DNA of 26,486 nucleotides from an uncultured Prevotella sp. (GCA_934202525.1 CAKPYB010000040.1:1-26486), one strand, 5' to 3'. Shown: positions 5,793 to 15,067, counted from the stretch's first letter. Program-made: numbers and translations. The notes: generated from the sequence alone by a model not told the origin.

Positions 5793-7148
5793 ATGAATAG
5801 ATATAATGATATAAAGCCATATGTTCTTTCTCCTGAGCAATCTGATATGTTACAGGAGGCGCAGATTCCAATTGTGTACCATGACGAAATGCGTGATACA
5901 AAGGGAAAATTGCGTGTATTGTCATTGTTCTCTGGCTGTGGAGGAATGGACTTGGGATTTGAGGGCATGTTCATTGCCAATCGCAAATCTTTTCCACAAG
6001 ACAGTCTATATATTGACCACACCATCAACAAGAATTGGGTGATGTTGAAGAAGACAAAGTTTAAAACAGTCTTTGCCAATGACATACTCAATGAAGCAGA
6101 AGTGGCATGGACTACCTATATGTCTCGCTTCGGTTATCAACCCGAAATGTACCATAACATCAGTATCGTAGATTTAGTAAAAATGCATAAGCAAGGTGCT
6201 GATATTTTTCCAAAAGACATTGACGTAGTAACTGGCGGATTTCCTTGCCAAGATTTCAGTGTGGCAGGGAAGCGCAAGGGATTCAACTCAGACAAGGATG
6301 ACTATGGTAAGAAACGAGAGGGGGACGAGCCATCAGAAGAGACACGTGGAAAGCTTTACTATTGGATGAAGCAAGTCATCGACATTGTGAAACCAAAGAT
6401 TTTCGTGGCAGAGAACGTGAAGGGGCTTGTGAATCTCGGCGATGTGAAAGATATCATCCAAGAAGACTTTGCAAGTGCAGACGGGAATGGTTATATCGTT
6501 TTGCCACCGCAGGTATTACACGCTGGAAATTTTGGCGTACCAGAGAGTCGTGAGCGTGTCATCTTTATCGGAATTCGCAGGAATGCTTTGCGCCTCGATG
6601 CCTTGCAAGCATTGACGGCAAAGGAAATTCCAGAAGAGTACAACCCATATCCAAAGCCTACACATGCAGCAACCATCAAGGGAAGTAATCTCCTTGGTAT
6701 CGTTACAACACAAGATGTATTGGAGGGATTGAAAGAACCAGAAGAAACCATTGATGCCTCACAACAGTTATATTCTAAGGCTAAATTCTTGGCGACTGGT
6801 CAAGGACAGACGGAGATAAAACTAGATAATCTCGGTCCGACAATCCGATCTGAGCATCATGGCAATATTGAGTTTAGAAGACTGTCGCTTGAACATGGGG
6901 GTAAGCATTTGGAAGAACTGAAAGCAGGACTTCAAGAAAGGCGTTTGACACCTAGGGAATGTGCTTTGATACAGACCTTTCCACCCGATTATCGCTTTGT
7001 GATGAAAAAAGCCAACGGAAGAGGATTCCGTTTGAGTTCTTCAGGTGCATACAAGGTGATTGGAAATGCCGTGCCTCCAGTTTTGGCTTTTAATATAGCC
7101 ATGCGCATTCAAGAGGTATGGGATAAGTATTTTAAGAGTGACTATTAA
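5793..7148 (+). CDS. DNA cytosine-5 methyltransferase of a type II restriction-modification system
   Basis: A 451-residue enzyme that methylates C5 of cytosine in a specific DNA sequence and so shields host DNA from the partner endonuclease. All main motifs are present in order: I, LSLFSGCGGMDLGFEG (about 44-58); IV, GGFPCQDFS with catalytic Cys152; VI, FVAENVKGL (205-211); VIII, ESRERVIFIGIR (251-262); a target recognition region of about 120 residues; IX, RRLTPRECALIQTFP; and X, GNAVPP (424-429). Recognition sequence cannot be read from the sequence. It is the first gene of a three-gene operon; 11 nt separate it from the endonuclease gene. The operon stands between two halves of a broken type III system. 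Confidence 0.95.
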   Translation: MNRYNDIKPYVLSPEQSDMLQEAQIPIVYHDEMRDTKGKLRVLSLFSGCGGMDLGFEGMFIANRKSFPQDSLYIDHTINKNWVMLKKTKFKTVFANDILNEAEVAWTTYMSRFGYQPEMYHNISIVDLVKMHKQGADIFPKDIDVVTGGFPCQDFSVAGKRKGFNSDKDDYGKKREGDEPSEETRGKLYYWMKQVIDIVKPKIFVAENVKGLVNLGDVKDIIQEDFASADGNGYIVLPPQVLHAGNFGVPESRERVIFIGIRRNALRLDALQALTAKEIPEEYNPYPKPTHAATIKGSNLLGIVTTQDVLEGLKEPEETIDASQQLYSKAKFLATGQGQTEIKLDNLGPTIRSEHHGNIEFRRLSLEHGGKHLEELKAGLQERRLTPRECALIQTFPPDYRFVMKKANGRGFRLSSSGAYKVIGNAVPPVLAFNIAMRIQEVWDKYFKSDY

Positions 7149-7159
7149 AAACTACGAAT

Positions 7160-8272
7160 ATGGACAAAGTAGCAGAAAACATCATTGCTATCCGCAAAAG
7201 AGACATCAGCAAGGCTAATGAAGCCTTTGCTGATTTCATGTCATTGACCGAAAAATGTCTAAATGACAAAGTTAAAGACAACCACGAACTTTACAAAGAC
7301 TGTGGTGGAAAGAAAATGGAGGCTGTTGCATTGAAAGCCTTGCATGAGGTTGCCCCGCAAACTCCTTTCCGTCCAGAAGAAATCAAGTTGGTTTCGGGTG
7401 CTAAGTTCCCAGACATTCAAGCAGAGCAATACTATGGCGTAGAGGTAAAAACTACCGCAAGCGACACATGGAAGTCTGTAGGTAGTAGCATCGTGGAATC
7501 TACTCGCATAGAAGATGTTTCGATGATTTATATGTTGTTTGCAAAATTGGGAGGAGACTTTGCTGAATTCCGTTGCAAGCCATACGAGGATTGTTTGGAC
7601 AATATATCTCTCACTCATCAGCCTCGCTATCAGATAGACATGGAGTTGGAAGAGAAGAAACGTGAGAACATCTTCCAAAAGATGAAAATCGACTATAATT
7701 CTTTCCGCATCCTTGAAGAAAAAGAGAAAATACAAAAGGTAAGAACATACTTCCGCTCAACTGCCAAAGAAGGCTATGAAATGCCATGGTGGATAGGTGA
7801 TGAGGAATCTGAAGCATCCGTACCAATGACCATTCGATTCTTGAACGACCTTTCACTTGAAGAAAAGAAGCAGATTACTGTTCGTATGTTTATTCTCTTT
7901 CCTGAACTATTTAGCAATCAAGGAAAAACCAAGTACAAGCGTGCTGCCTTGTGGCTCTGTAGCCGCCAAGCCCTCATCTGCTCCAACATCCGTGATTTTT
8001 TTACAGCAGGTGGACAAGTAACAGAAATCGGAACGCATCATTTCGACCATGCTGTTCCACAAATTTTGAAACGTCTATATGATAGCAAGGATGAAGTAAT
8101 CGCTTTGTTAAGTCACCCAGACGAAGCTCTTGCTGATGACATTAACGAACTTTGGACTCTTGAATGTAACCCTATATATTATAAGACTTGTTGGTTGAAC
8201 ATGATGCAGAATGTATTTAATGCAAATTCTGAGTTGAAGGATATAAAAATAGAGGATTTATTGGAAAAATGA
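7160..8272 (+). CDS. Type II restriction endonuclease, PD-(D/E)XK fold
   Basis: A 370-residue protein directly behind the methyltransferase. Residues FPD (Asp85) and VEVKTT (Glu95, Lys97), preceded by Glu54 in KKMEAVAL, form the PD-(D/E)XK metal site in the order helix Glu, Asp, Glu-x-Lys. The following TWKSVGSSIVESTR segment is a motif seen beside this site in type II enzymes. The C-terminal half has no domain I recognise, apart from HHFDHAVPQIL near residue 295. Position and active site make it the cognate endonuclease cutting unmodified DNA; the target site is unknown. Its stop codon overlaps the start of the RES-domain gene (ATGA), indicating translational coupling. Confidence 0.85.
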   Translation: MDKVAENIIAIRKRDISKANEAFADFMSLTEKCLNDKVKDNHELYKDCGGKKMEAVALKALHEVAPQTPFRPEEIKLVSGAKFPDIQAEQYYGVEVKTTASDTWKSVGSSIVESTRIEDVSMIYMLFAKLGGDFAEFRCKPYEDCLDNISLTHQPRYQIDMELEEKKRENIFQKMKIDYNSFRILEEKEKIQKVRTYFRSTAKEGYEMPWWIGDEESEASVPMTIRFLNDLSLEEKKQITVRMFILFPELFSNQGKTKYKRAALWLCSRQALICSNIRDFFTAGGQVTEIGTHHFDHAVPQILKRLYDSKDEVIALLSHPDEALADDINELWTLECNPIYYKTCWLNMMQNVFNANSELKDIKIEDLLEK

Positions 8273-9120
8273 TATGCATTATGGACAATTTGCTATTAGA
8301 AAAAACAATTAAGGAAATTGAGCAACTTACCCCAACACAATTAAATGAATGTTATGGAGTATATGATAAAATATTCAGAAAACTTCCTATAATAGCTTGC
8401 GAGCCAATAGAGGAGTCTTTGCAATTTTTCAGAGTTAGGATTGCAGATAGGAGTGTGAATGAACAAATACCAAGTTCTTTTTCATATAAACCTCAAAGTC
8501 TCAATCCTAAAATAAATCGGCTAAATATGCAAGGAGAATCCATGTTCTATGGAGCATTATACCCTTATACTGCCATAAAAGAATGTGGTATTGGACAAAA
8601 TCAAGATTTTTATTTATCAAGATGGTTTATACCTAAAGAGGCCCAACTGACGATGTATCGTATTTTTTCTGAACAAGAATTAGTTACAAACGAAAAAGTT
8701 GCAGGTCTAATTCAGCAAGTCAAAATCAAAGGATACAATGACTCTACTAAATTGTTATCTATTTTGTCTGAAAAACTAACATCTGAGCAAAAAGGAATAG
8801 GAAAATACAATTTTACAGCACTATATGCAAGCTATATGAGACGAAATCGTATTCATAAGCCGCAAGATGAAACTGGAAAGAAAGTTCGTTTTATGGCAGA
8901 TGGCTTTTTGTATAAAAGCGTCAAAAGCAATAATCCTGACGAAATTAATCTTGCAATATTTCCTGAAATTATTGATAAATGGGCAAGTTTAGATTTTGTT
9001 ATCAAAGGAACTATCAATGAATCATACGATAAAATGTTAGGTGTTATAGGCATTTTAAATGAAGACAAAATAGTATGGAACAATACTATTAAGCCATATA
9101 ATTTAATAAATCCAGAATAA
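8269..9120 (+). CDS. RES-domain protein (putative NAD+-consuming effector) coupled to the restriction-modification operon
   Basis: A 283-residue protein. Its conserved blocks match the RES fold, named for Arg, Glu and Ser, known from ParT/MbcT toxins that attack NAD+: FFRVRIA (Arg55/57), INRLNMQGESMFYGALYPYTAIKE (split here at 82-105: Arg84, Gly89, Tyr94, Glu105) and DGFLYKSVK then INLAIFP (Ser217; 211-232). An insertion of about 60-80 residues (roughly 120-200) separates Glu and Ser, longer than in small RES toxins. The first ATG overlaps the endonuclease stop by 4 nt; an ATG four codons later (8281) is an alternative. The gene is visibly richer in A+T than its neighbours, suggesting separate origin. 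No Xre antitoxin of the usual RES pair adjoins. Activity is inferred from motifs only. Confidence 0.72.
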   Translation: MICIMDNLLLEKTIKEIEQLTPTQLNECYGVYDKIFRKLPIIACEPIEESLQFFRVRIADRSVNEQIPSSFSYKPQSLNPKINRLNMQGESMFYGALYPYTAIKECGIGQNQDFYLSRWFIPKEAQLTMYRIFSEQELVTNEKVAGLIQQVKIKGYNDSTKLLSILSEKLTSEQKGIGKYNFTALYASYMRRNRIHKPQDETGKKVRFMADGFLYKSVKSNNPDEINLAIFPEIIDKWASLDFVIKGTINESYDKMLGVIGILNEDKIVWNNTIKPYNLINPE

Positions 9121-9122
9121 CA

Positions 9123-9699
9123 TTAGACATCAAACAGATTATTTCTATTATACCAAGCTATAACAAAACCAGCTTTGAGTCAGAAGTTCCAAAACTAGGG
9201 TAAGCCGTTTGATACTGGAGCAGAAAGCCACATCATCGTAGATCACATCAGCTACAACGAGATAGAGGGAAGCTACGATTCCGCCATCTTTACGGAAGAG
9301 AAACATACCTCGCTCGACAAGGCTTACCAGGGAAGGAAGAGCATCGTGGATTATGTGTTTACCGATGGTACGGCAAAGCAGAGTGTGGAGCGCAAGTTTG
9401 TAGAAGACCTTGATACGAGCACTGACGTTGCCGTATATGCCAAGTTGCCAAAAGGTTTCCACATTCCTACCCCTGTGGGCAATTATTCTCCCGACTGGGC
9501 GATAGCCTTCATGGATGGTGCCGTGAAGCATGTCTATTTCGTAGCCGAAACCAAGGGCAGCATGTCAACCCTCGACTTGCGAGGCATAGAAGATGGCAAG
9601 ATAGCCTGTGCCGACAGGCTCTTCGAGCAACTCTCAGGTTCGGGCATCTACTATCATAAGGTAACCAATTATGACGACTTGATGGAATGGGTGAAATAA
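9123..9699 (+). pseudogene. Type III restriction enzyme Res subunit, frameshifted 3' remnant
   Basis: From 9346 onward the frame matches the C-terminus of type III Res subunits, including the PD-(D/E)XK nuclease block: VYAKLPKGFHIPTPVG, YSPDWAIAF, then VYFVAETKGSMS (Asp, Glu and Lys of the active site), ending VTNYDDLMEWVK. Upstream the same frame is open to 9199, while 9123-9200 reads NKTSFESEVPKLG in the frame one base earlier; an extra G near 9198-9200 explains the shift exactly (LGKPFDTG would be restored). The helicase part, roughly 700 residues, is missing. Together with the mod remnant at 5093-5662 it frames the inserted operon. Base composition rises sharply from the AT-rich RES gene to this remnant. 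Confidence 0.82.
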
Positions 9700-9705
9700 T
9701 TCTTA

Positions 9706-9816
9706 ATGTTAAATGTTATCGCCTCCTCTCTCACCATCTACGCCTTCGAAGCCATGAAGGCGGAACTGGAGAAAGAGGAGGAAGTTAATGATTTCAACAC
9801 CACCCAACTGAATTGA
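9706..9816 (+). CDS. Possible 36-residue protein of unknown function
   Basis: ATG at 9706 opens a frame of 36 codons beginning MLNVIASSLTIYAF and ending in TGA, with a charged helix (MKAELEKEEEVN). It starts 7 bp after the Res remnant. It may be the tail of another lost gene rather than a gene; no family recognised. Confidence 0.25.
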   Translation: MLNVIASSLTIYAFEAMKAELEKEEEVNDFNTTQLN

Positions 9817-9828
9817 TAGAGGGGCATT

Positions 9829-9865
9829 TTATGATAAAAGATAGAGTTATAAACCCTATCTTTTA
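9829..9865. repeat. Isolated copy of the 33-bp repeat core, forming an inverted repeat
   Basis: GATAAAAGATAGAGTTATAA at 9833-9852 is identical to the core of the tandem repeats at 3661-3742. Here TAAAAGATAG (9835-9844) also pairs perfectly with CTATCTTTTA (9856-9865), whose end includes the stop codon of the leftward AAA-ATPase gene. The hairpin could end convergent transcripts weakly. Confidence 0.65.
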
Positions 9866-11638
9866 CTCTATTTCCTCTATCCTTGCCAACTCCCAGCCCT
9901 TGAACTGCATGATAATCTTATGAAGCGTTGTGCCCTGGCGAAGAGACTCAACCCTCGGAGCATCGGCATATCGCCTAATCTGTTCCACAGCATCCAACCA
10001 TTGCTTCTCCGACTTCTTCATAGGGCTACCATCTTCCTTCAAGACATCCTTCAACTCTTCATCAAACTCCTTTCTGGAGAGAACCTTGAGTTCGAGGATA
10101 TAACTGTGCTGACTGGCATAATGGGTATGATCAGGCAACAAGAAGAAATCACAATAGCCATGATTCAGCTCCAATTCGGGAGCCGTGATGTAATAATCGT
10201 TGAGGTTCAAGTATGCCATAAAGAAACCTTGCAGATTTCGCTCCGATTCTATTCCGTCACGCACAGAAGAAACCTTAGCGTAGGCATCAGCCATGAAACG
10301 CAGTCCTTCTTCCCATACTCCTTCATAAGCCATGTCGTAATAGTAATCCGTCAATCTGTTGGTATCCACATACGACTTTGCCTGATACTCTTCTTCCAAA
10401 TATCCGTAATACTGCTTGCGAACATTATTATTAGGAATGCCCAAAATCAACTTTGAACCACGTGTACCCTTGATAGTCAACATACCATAATAAAAAAGCA
10501 AACTAGGGAAGATTTCAGCCTTCGGTATCTGATAGGCCGAGAACTGTTCCTCCAGCTGGGCAACAATCTGTCCCTCTTCCGCAATTTTACGGATGATTCC
10601 CTTGCGCTCGCCATCCAATTTATCGAATTGCAAGAGTTTCTTCATCTTGCCATAATCGGTCTTGGTATTCGGGTCTATCATCTGCTCTGGAGCCTGACCA
10701 TAGTCCATGTAGTTGCGAAGATAGTAAAGCACCATATCGCAATTAAACATTCTTACATTCTTACGCAAAGCCTGCTTGGCAAAACAATAGTTGTCGTACC
10801 AAGGCTTCATATCGTTGACGATGGCTTCCACATCGCTATCTGCAGGAATGCTTCCCATCTCCTTATAATAAGTGAACATCTCGACCACGTCCTTGGTAGA
10901 GAAGCCCAGCATCTCGTCGAACTCTGGCTTTATGGAGATATTCCATCCCACATTATACCCACTTGTCACATCATCCAGGGTTACAGGACTGACACCCATC
11001 ATGAAGATGCGCTCGAAGTTTCCCTTGAACTTCTTGAAGACATCCCGATAGAAACCATCGGCATGAGTAATGGCATGATACACTTTCTCACCATGCTCAT
11101 TGAGCACTACATTAGTAAAATTATCATACTCATCAATGATAAGATAAAGCTGAAAATGATTTGCCTTGGCTGCATCAAAGATTATCTGCATCTTATCAGC
11201 ATACTGTGTCTTTGTCTTGATTTCCTGAACCTTCTTATCACCATAATATGCAGCATACTGCTCTGCAAAACTATCCAACTTGATACAGAGATAGGCGTTG
11301 AATCTTTCCTCCAAAACTTCTATCTTACCTGTAATTTGAGAAAAATCCAGGAACAGTACCTGGTAAATTCCTTGCAGGGATGTAGGATGCTGGCCTATCC
11401 ACAAATTACCGAAGAGTTTTTCGAAACTCTCCTTCTGGTTACAGTCATAGTAAGAGTAGAGCATACTAAGAAATATGCTCTTTCCAAAACGCCGGGGACG
11501 GATGAAGAAGAGATTGCGAGGCTGCTTCTCCAACTCTGGCAAAAACATCGTCTTATCGACATAATATAGATTCTGACTCATCACCGTGGCAAAATCTGAT
11601 ACTCCGTATGGTACTTGTTTTACTTGCTGTTTCATCAT
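9863..11638 (-). CDS. AAA-ATPase-like / PD-(D/E)XK nuclease-like protein
   Basis: A 591-residue protein of the family common in Prevotella and Bacteroides in many paralogues. The N-terminal half (AAA-ATPase-like domain) starts VPYGVSDFATVMSQNLYYVD and has a Walker A variant RPRRFGKS at 47-54 and a Walker B-like LYLIIDEYDNF near residue 170. The C-terminal part carries a PD-(D/E)XK-like core, GYCDFFLLPDH and YILELKVL, near 495-525, followed by a helix and the GWELARIEEIE end. The family's function is unknown; roles in defence or mobile-element upkeep have been suggested. The gene is full length. A downstream inverted repeat shares the 33-bp repeat core, and a strong terminator precedes the gene. 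Confidence 0.85.
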   Translation of the reverse strand: MMKQQVKQVPYGVSDFATVMSQNLYYVDKTMFLPELEKQPRNLFFIRPRRFGKSIFLSMLYSYYDCNQKESFEKLFGNLWIGQHPTSLQGIYQVLFLDFSQITGKIEVLEERFNAYLCIKLDSFAEQYAAYYGDKKVQEIKTKTQYADKMQIIFDAAKANHFQLYLIIDEYDNFTNVVLNEHGEKVYHAITHADGFYRDVFKKFKGNFERIFMMGVSPVTLDDVTSGYNVGWNISIKPEFDEMLGFSTKDVVEMFTYYKEMGSIPADSDVEAIVNDMKPWYDNYCFAKQALRKNVRMFNCDMVLYYLRNYMDYGQAPEQMIDPNTKTDYGKMKKLLQFDKLDGERKGIIRKIAEEGQIVAQLEEQFSAYQIPKAEIFPSLLFYYGMLTIKGTRGSKLILGIPNNNVRKQYYGYLEEEYQAKSYVDTNRLTDYYYDMAYEGVWEEGLRFMADAYAKVSSVRDGIESERNLQGFFMAYLNLNDYYITAPELELNHGYCDFFLLPDHTHYASQHSYILELKVLSRKEFDEELKDVLKEDGSPMKKSEKQWLDAVEQIRRYADAPRVESLRQGTTLHKIIMQFKGWELARIEEIE

Positions 11639-11725
11639 GCTATGAAATTTAACCAGTTTATATGTGCAAAGTTACGGTTTTATTTTGAAACAACCAAAGT
11701 TTTTCACTGCTTTTTTTCAAATAAG

Positions 11726-11765
11726 AAATCCCTGCCATAGGAAGCCTTTCCTACAGCAGGGATTT
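11726..11765 (-). terminator. Terminator of the carAB transcript
   Basis: AAATCCCTGC (11726-11735) pairs perfectly with GCAGGGATTT (11756-11765), and TAGGAA/TTCCTA extend the stem inward. On the minus strand it is followed by TTTCTTATTTG. T-rich sequence on the other side makes it possibly bidirectional. Confidence 0.75.
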
Positions 11766-11833
11766 TTCTATTGGGAATCATCAAGAATGACTTAACTGTC
11801 AATTCTTAATCACTAATAAATAATCACTAAACA

Positions 11834-14800
11834 TTATTTATACTCTCCCCAAGCCTTGATGTCGATATCCTCCAGCTTGGTGGTGCAGAATGCATAGATG
11901 AAGGCACTCGCCAGACGGCTGTTGGTAATCAATGGCACGTTCAGGTCGATGGCTGCACGACGAATCTTGTAACCATTGCTCAACTCGCTGCTGGTCAAGT
12001 TCTTCGGAATATTCACTACCATATCAATCTCGTGGTTGTGGAGCATCTCCAAAGCCTTAGGCGCACCGCCTTCTGCCTCCTCTGATGGCCAGAGCACACG
12101 GGTGTTCTCAATGCCGTTCTCGGTGAGGAACTTGCTACTACCACCGGTTGCAAACAGCTTGTAGCCATGCTTAACCAGCATCTGGGCAGCATCGAGCAAA
12201 TCTACCTTCTGCTTGGCAGAACCTGTAGAAAGCAGGATGTTCTTGGCTGGAATGCGATGACCCACAGAAAGCATACTCTTCAGAAGTGCGGTAGATGTAT
12301 CGTCGCCCAAGCAACCTACCTCACCCGTACTGCTCATATCCACACCCAATACTGGGTCTGCCTTCTGCAAACGGTTGAAGCTGAACTGAGATGCCTTGAT
12401 ACCTACATAGTCGAGATCGAAGAGGTTCTTGTGTGGCTTCTCTACTGGCAAACCGAGCATCACGCGGGTAGCCAACTCGATGAGGTTGATCTTCAATACC
12501 TTGCTCACGAATGGGAACGAACGGCTGGCACGCAAGTTACACTCGATAACGAGAATATCATTGTCACGAGCCATGAACTGGATGTTGAACGGACCGTTGA
12601 TGTGCAACTCCTTGGCAATCTGACGACCTACTCGCTTCACACGACGAACTGTCTCAACATACAACTTCTGAGGAGGGAACTGGATGGTAGCATCACCTGA
12701 GTGAACACCGGCAAACTCGATGTGCTCGGAAATCGCATAGGCAATCACCTCGCCATTCTTTGCCACTGCATCCATCTCAATCTCCTTGGCATGCTCGATA
12801 AACTTACTTACTACCACTGGGTGATCCTCACTCACGTTGGCAGCCAACTGCAGGAATCGCTTCAGCTCTTCCTCGTTAGAACATACGTTCATCGCAGCAC
12901 CAGAAAGCACGTAGCTAGGACGAACCAATACAGGGAAACCTACACGCTCGATGAAGTTGTCGATGTCCTCCATAGAGGTCAGGGCGCTCCACTCTGGCTG
13001 GTTGATGCCGTTGTTGGTCAACATCTGAGAGAACTTGGCACGGTCCTCAGCGTTATCGATGTCCTTGGCAGCAGTACCCAGGATTGGCACGTTCTGTGCA
13101 TCCAGGTGCATAGCCAGGTTGTTTGGAATCTGACCACCGGTAGATACGATGACGCCATGAGGCTGCTCCATCTCGATGATATCCATCACACGCTCGAAGG
13201 TCAACTCGTCGAAGTAGAGACGGTCGCACATATCGTAGTCGGTAGATACGGTCTCTGGGTTGTAGTTGATCATCACAGAGCGCCAGCCCTCCTTGCGGAT
13301 GGTGTTCAATGCCTGAACGCCACACCAGTCGAACTCTACGGAAGAACCGATGCGGTAAGCACCAGAACCGAGTACGATGATAGAACGGTGATCGTTCTCA
13401 AAGGTGATGTCGCTCTTCACACCTGCGTATGTTACATAGAGGTAGTTTGTCTGAGCTGGATACTCTGCAGCCAGGGTATCAATCTGCTTCACTACAGGCA
13501 GGATGCCATAGCTCTTACGCTTGTTGCGAACCAGCAGGGCAGCCTTGTGCATGTTGCCCAACTCCTGCTCCAAGCCAACGGCACGGGCTACCTGGAAGTC
13601 GGTGAAACCATAAACCTTGGCAGAACGGAGCAAATCCTGACCGATGGTATTGATGTTGCACTTCTTCATCTCCTCATCAATGTCGATGATGTGCTTCAAC
13701 TTCTCAAGGAACCACTTGTCAATCTTGGTCAAGTCGTGAATCTGATCTACGGTATAGCCCTTGTGCATTGCCTTTGAAATCACGAACACACGCTTATCTG
13801 TTGGCTCGCGCAAAGCTGCATCGATATCATCGATTTCAAGCTCCTTGTTCTCTACGAAACCGTGCATGCCCTGACCAATCATACGAAGACCCTTCTGGAT
13901 AGCCTCCTCGAAGTTGCGGCCGATGGCCATTACCTCACCTACTGACTTCATAGATGAACCCAACTCCTTATCTACGCCACGGAACTTAGACAAGTCCCAA
14001 CGAGGAATCTTACATACCACGTAGTCCAATGCTGGCTCGAAGAAAGCTGATGTGGTCTTGGTTACAGAGTTCTTCAACTCGAACAGACCGTAACCCATAC
14101 CGAGCTTGGCTGCAACGAAGGCAAGAGGATAACCAGTAGCCTTAGATGCCAAGGCAGAAGAACGGCTCAAACGGGCATTCACCTCGATTACACGATAATC
14201 CTCGCTCTTAGGGTCGAAGGCATACTGCACGTTACACTCACCCACGATTCCGATGTGACGGATAATCTTGATGGCGAGGGCACGGAGCTTATGATACTCA
14301 GAATTGCTCAGGGTCTGAGATGGAGCGATGACGATACTCTCACCAGTATGGATTCCCAGTGGGTCGAAGTTCTCCATGTTACAAACTGTGATACAGTTGT
14401 CGTAACGGTCGCGAACTACCTCATACTCAATCTCTTTCCAGCCCTTCAAACTCTTCTCTACCAATACCTGTGGAGAGAAAGAGAAAGCCTTCTCAGCGAG
14501 TTTGTTCAGCTCCTCCTCGTTGTCTGCGAAACCGGAACCGAGACCACCCAAGGCGTAAGCAGCGCGGATGATGACAGGATAGCCGAGCTCAGCAGCAGCC
14601 TTGCGGGTCTGCTCGATGTTCTCGCAAGCCTCACTCTTGATGGTCTTCACGTTGATTTCATCCAACTTCTCTACGAAGAGCTCACGGTCCTCAGTATCCA
14701 TGATAGCCTGTACTGGAGTACCCAATACCTTGACATTATATTTCTCCAGGATGCCCTGGCGATAGAGTTCCACACCACAGTTGAGGGCAGTCTGACCACC

Positions 14801-15067
14801 GAAGCTGAGGAGGATACCGTCTGGCTTCTCCTTCTGGATAACACGCTCTACGAAGTAAGGCTGCACTGGCAGGAAGTAAATCTGGTCGGCAACACCTTCT
14901 GATGTCTGTACGGTTGCGATATTCGGGTTGATGAGCACAGTCTCGATACCTTCCTCGCGCAATGCCTTCAGGGCCTGCGAACCTGAGTAGTCGAACTCAC
15001 CTGCTTCACCGATCTTCAAGGCTCCAGAACCTAAGAGGAGCACCTTCTTTATATTTTCGTCTTTCAT
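11834..15067 (-). CDS. carB: Carbamoyl-phosphate synthase large subunit
   Basis: A 1077-residue protein of normal length that makes carbamoyl phosphate from bicarbonate, ammonia delivered by CarA and two ATP, for pyrimidine and arginine synthesis. It begins KKVLLLGSGALKIGEAGEFD, the N-terminal pre-ATP-grasp motif, with the first ATP-grasp half to about residue 400 (LGGLGSGFADN, IEVNARLSRSSALASKATGY). The second half repeats this fold from IIVLGSGAYRIGSSVEFDW near residue 566, with VIECNLRASRSFPFVSK. The C-terminal MGS-like regulatory domain begins near 945 (ILLSTGSAKQKVDLLD, FATGGSSKFL). It starts 12 bp after carA, so the two are cotranscribed and probably translated together. Confidence 0.97.
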   Translation of the reverse strand: MKDENIKKVLLLGSGALKIGEAGEFDYSGSQALKALREEGIETVLINPNIATVQTSEGVADQIYFLPVQPYFVERVIQKEKPDGILLSFGGQTALNCGVELYRQGILEKYNVKVLGTPVQAIMDTEDRELFVEKLDEINVKTIKSEACENIEQTRKAAAELGYPVIIRAAYALGGLGSGFADNEEELNKLAEKAFSFSPQVLVEKSLKGWKEIEYEVVRDRYDNCITVCNMENFDPLGIHTGESIVIAPSQTLSNSEYHKLRALAIKIIRHIGIVGECNVQYAFDPKSEDYRVIEVNARLSRSSALASKATGYPLAFVAAKLGMGYGLFELKNSVTKTTSAFFEPALDYVVCKIPRWDLSKFRGVDKELGSSMKSVGEVMAIGRNFEEAIQKGLRMIGQGMHGFVENKELEIDDIDAALREPTDKRVFVISKAMHKGYTVDQIHDLTKIDKWFLEKLKHIIDIDEEMKKCNINTIGQDLLRSAKVYGFTDFQVARAVGLEQELGNMHKAALLVRNKRKSYGILPVVKQIDTLAAEYPAQTNYLYVTYAGVKSDITFENDHRSIIVLGSGAYRIGSSVEFDWCGVQALNTIRKEGWRSVMINYNPETVSTDYDMCDRLYFDELTFERVMDIIEMEQPHGVIVSTGGQIPNNLAMHLDAQNVPILGTAAKDIDNAEDRAKFSQMLTNNGINQPEWSALTSMEDIDNFIERVGFPVLVRPSYVLSGAAMNVCSNEEELKRFLQLAANVSEDHPVVVSKFIEHAKEIEMDAVAKNGEVIAYAISEHIEFAGVHSGDATIQFPPQKLYVETVRRVKRVGRQIAKELHINGPFNIQFMARDNDILVIECNLRASRSFPFVSKVLKINLIELATRVMLGLPVEKPHKNLFDLDYVGIKASQFSFNRLQKADPVLGVDMSSTGEVGCLGDDTSTALLKSMLSVGHRIPAKNILLSTGSAKQKVDLLDAAQMLVKHGYKLFATGGSSKFLTENGIENTRVLWPSEEAEGGAPKALEMLHNHEIDMVVNIPKNLTSSELSNGYKIRRAAIDLNVPLITNSRLASAFIYAFCTTKLEDIDIKAWGEYK

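Noticed and set aside
10628..11569. 313-residue rightward frame opposite the AAA-ATPase gene
   Set aside because: Hydrophobic, His-rich composition typical of an antisense shadow; the minus-strand protein has clear motifs.
12701..13777. Long rightward frame opposite carB
   Set aside because: It is a mirror frame of a confidently identified gene and has no domain of its own; the same holds for 14255-14902, 15338-16141 and 17471-18145.
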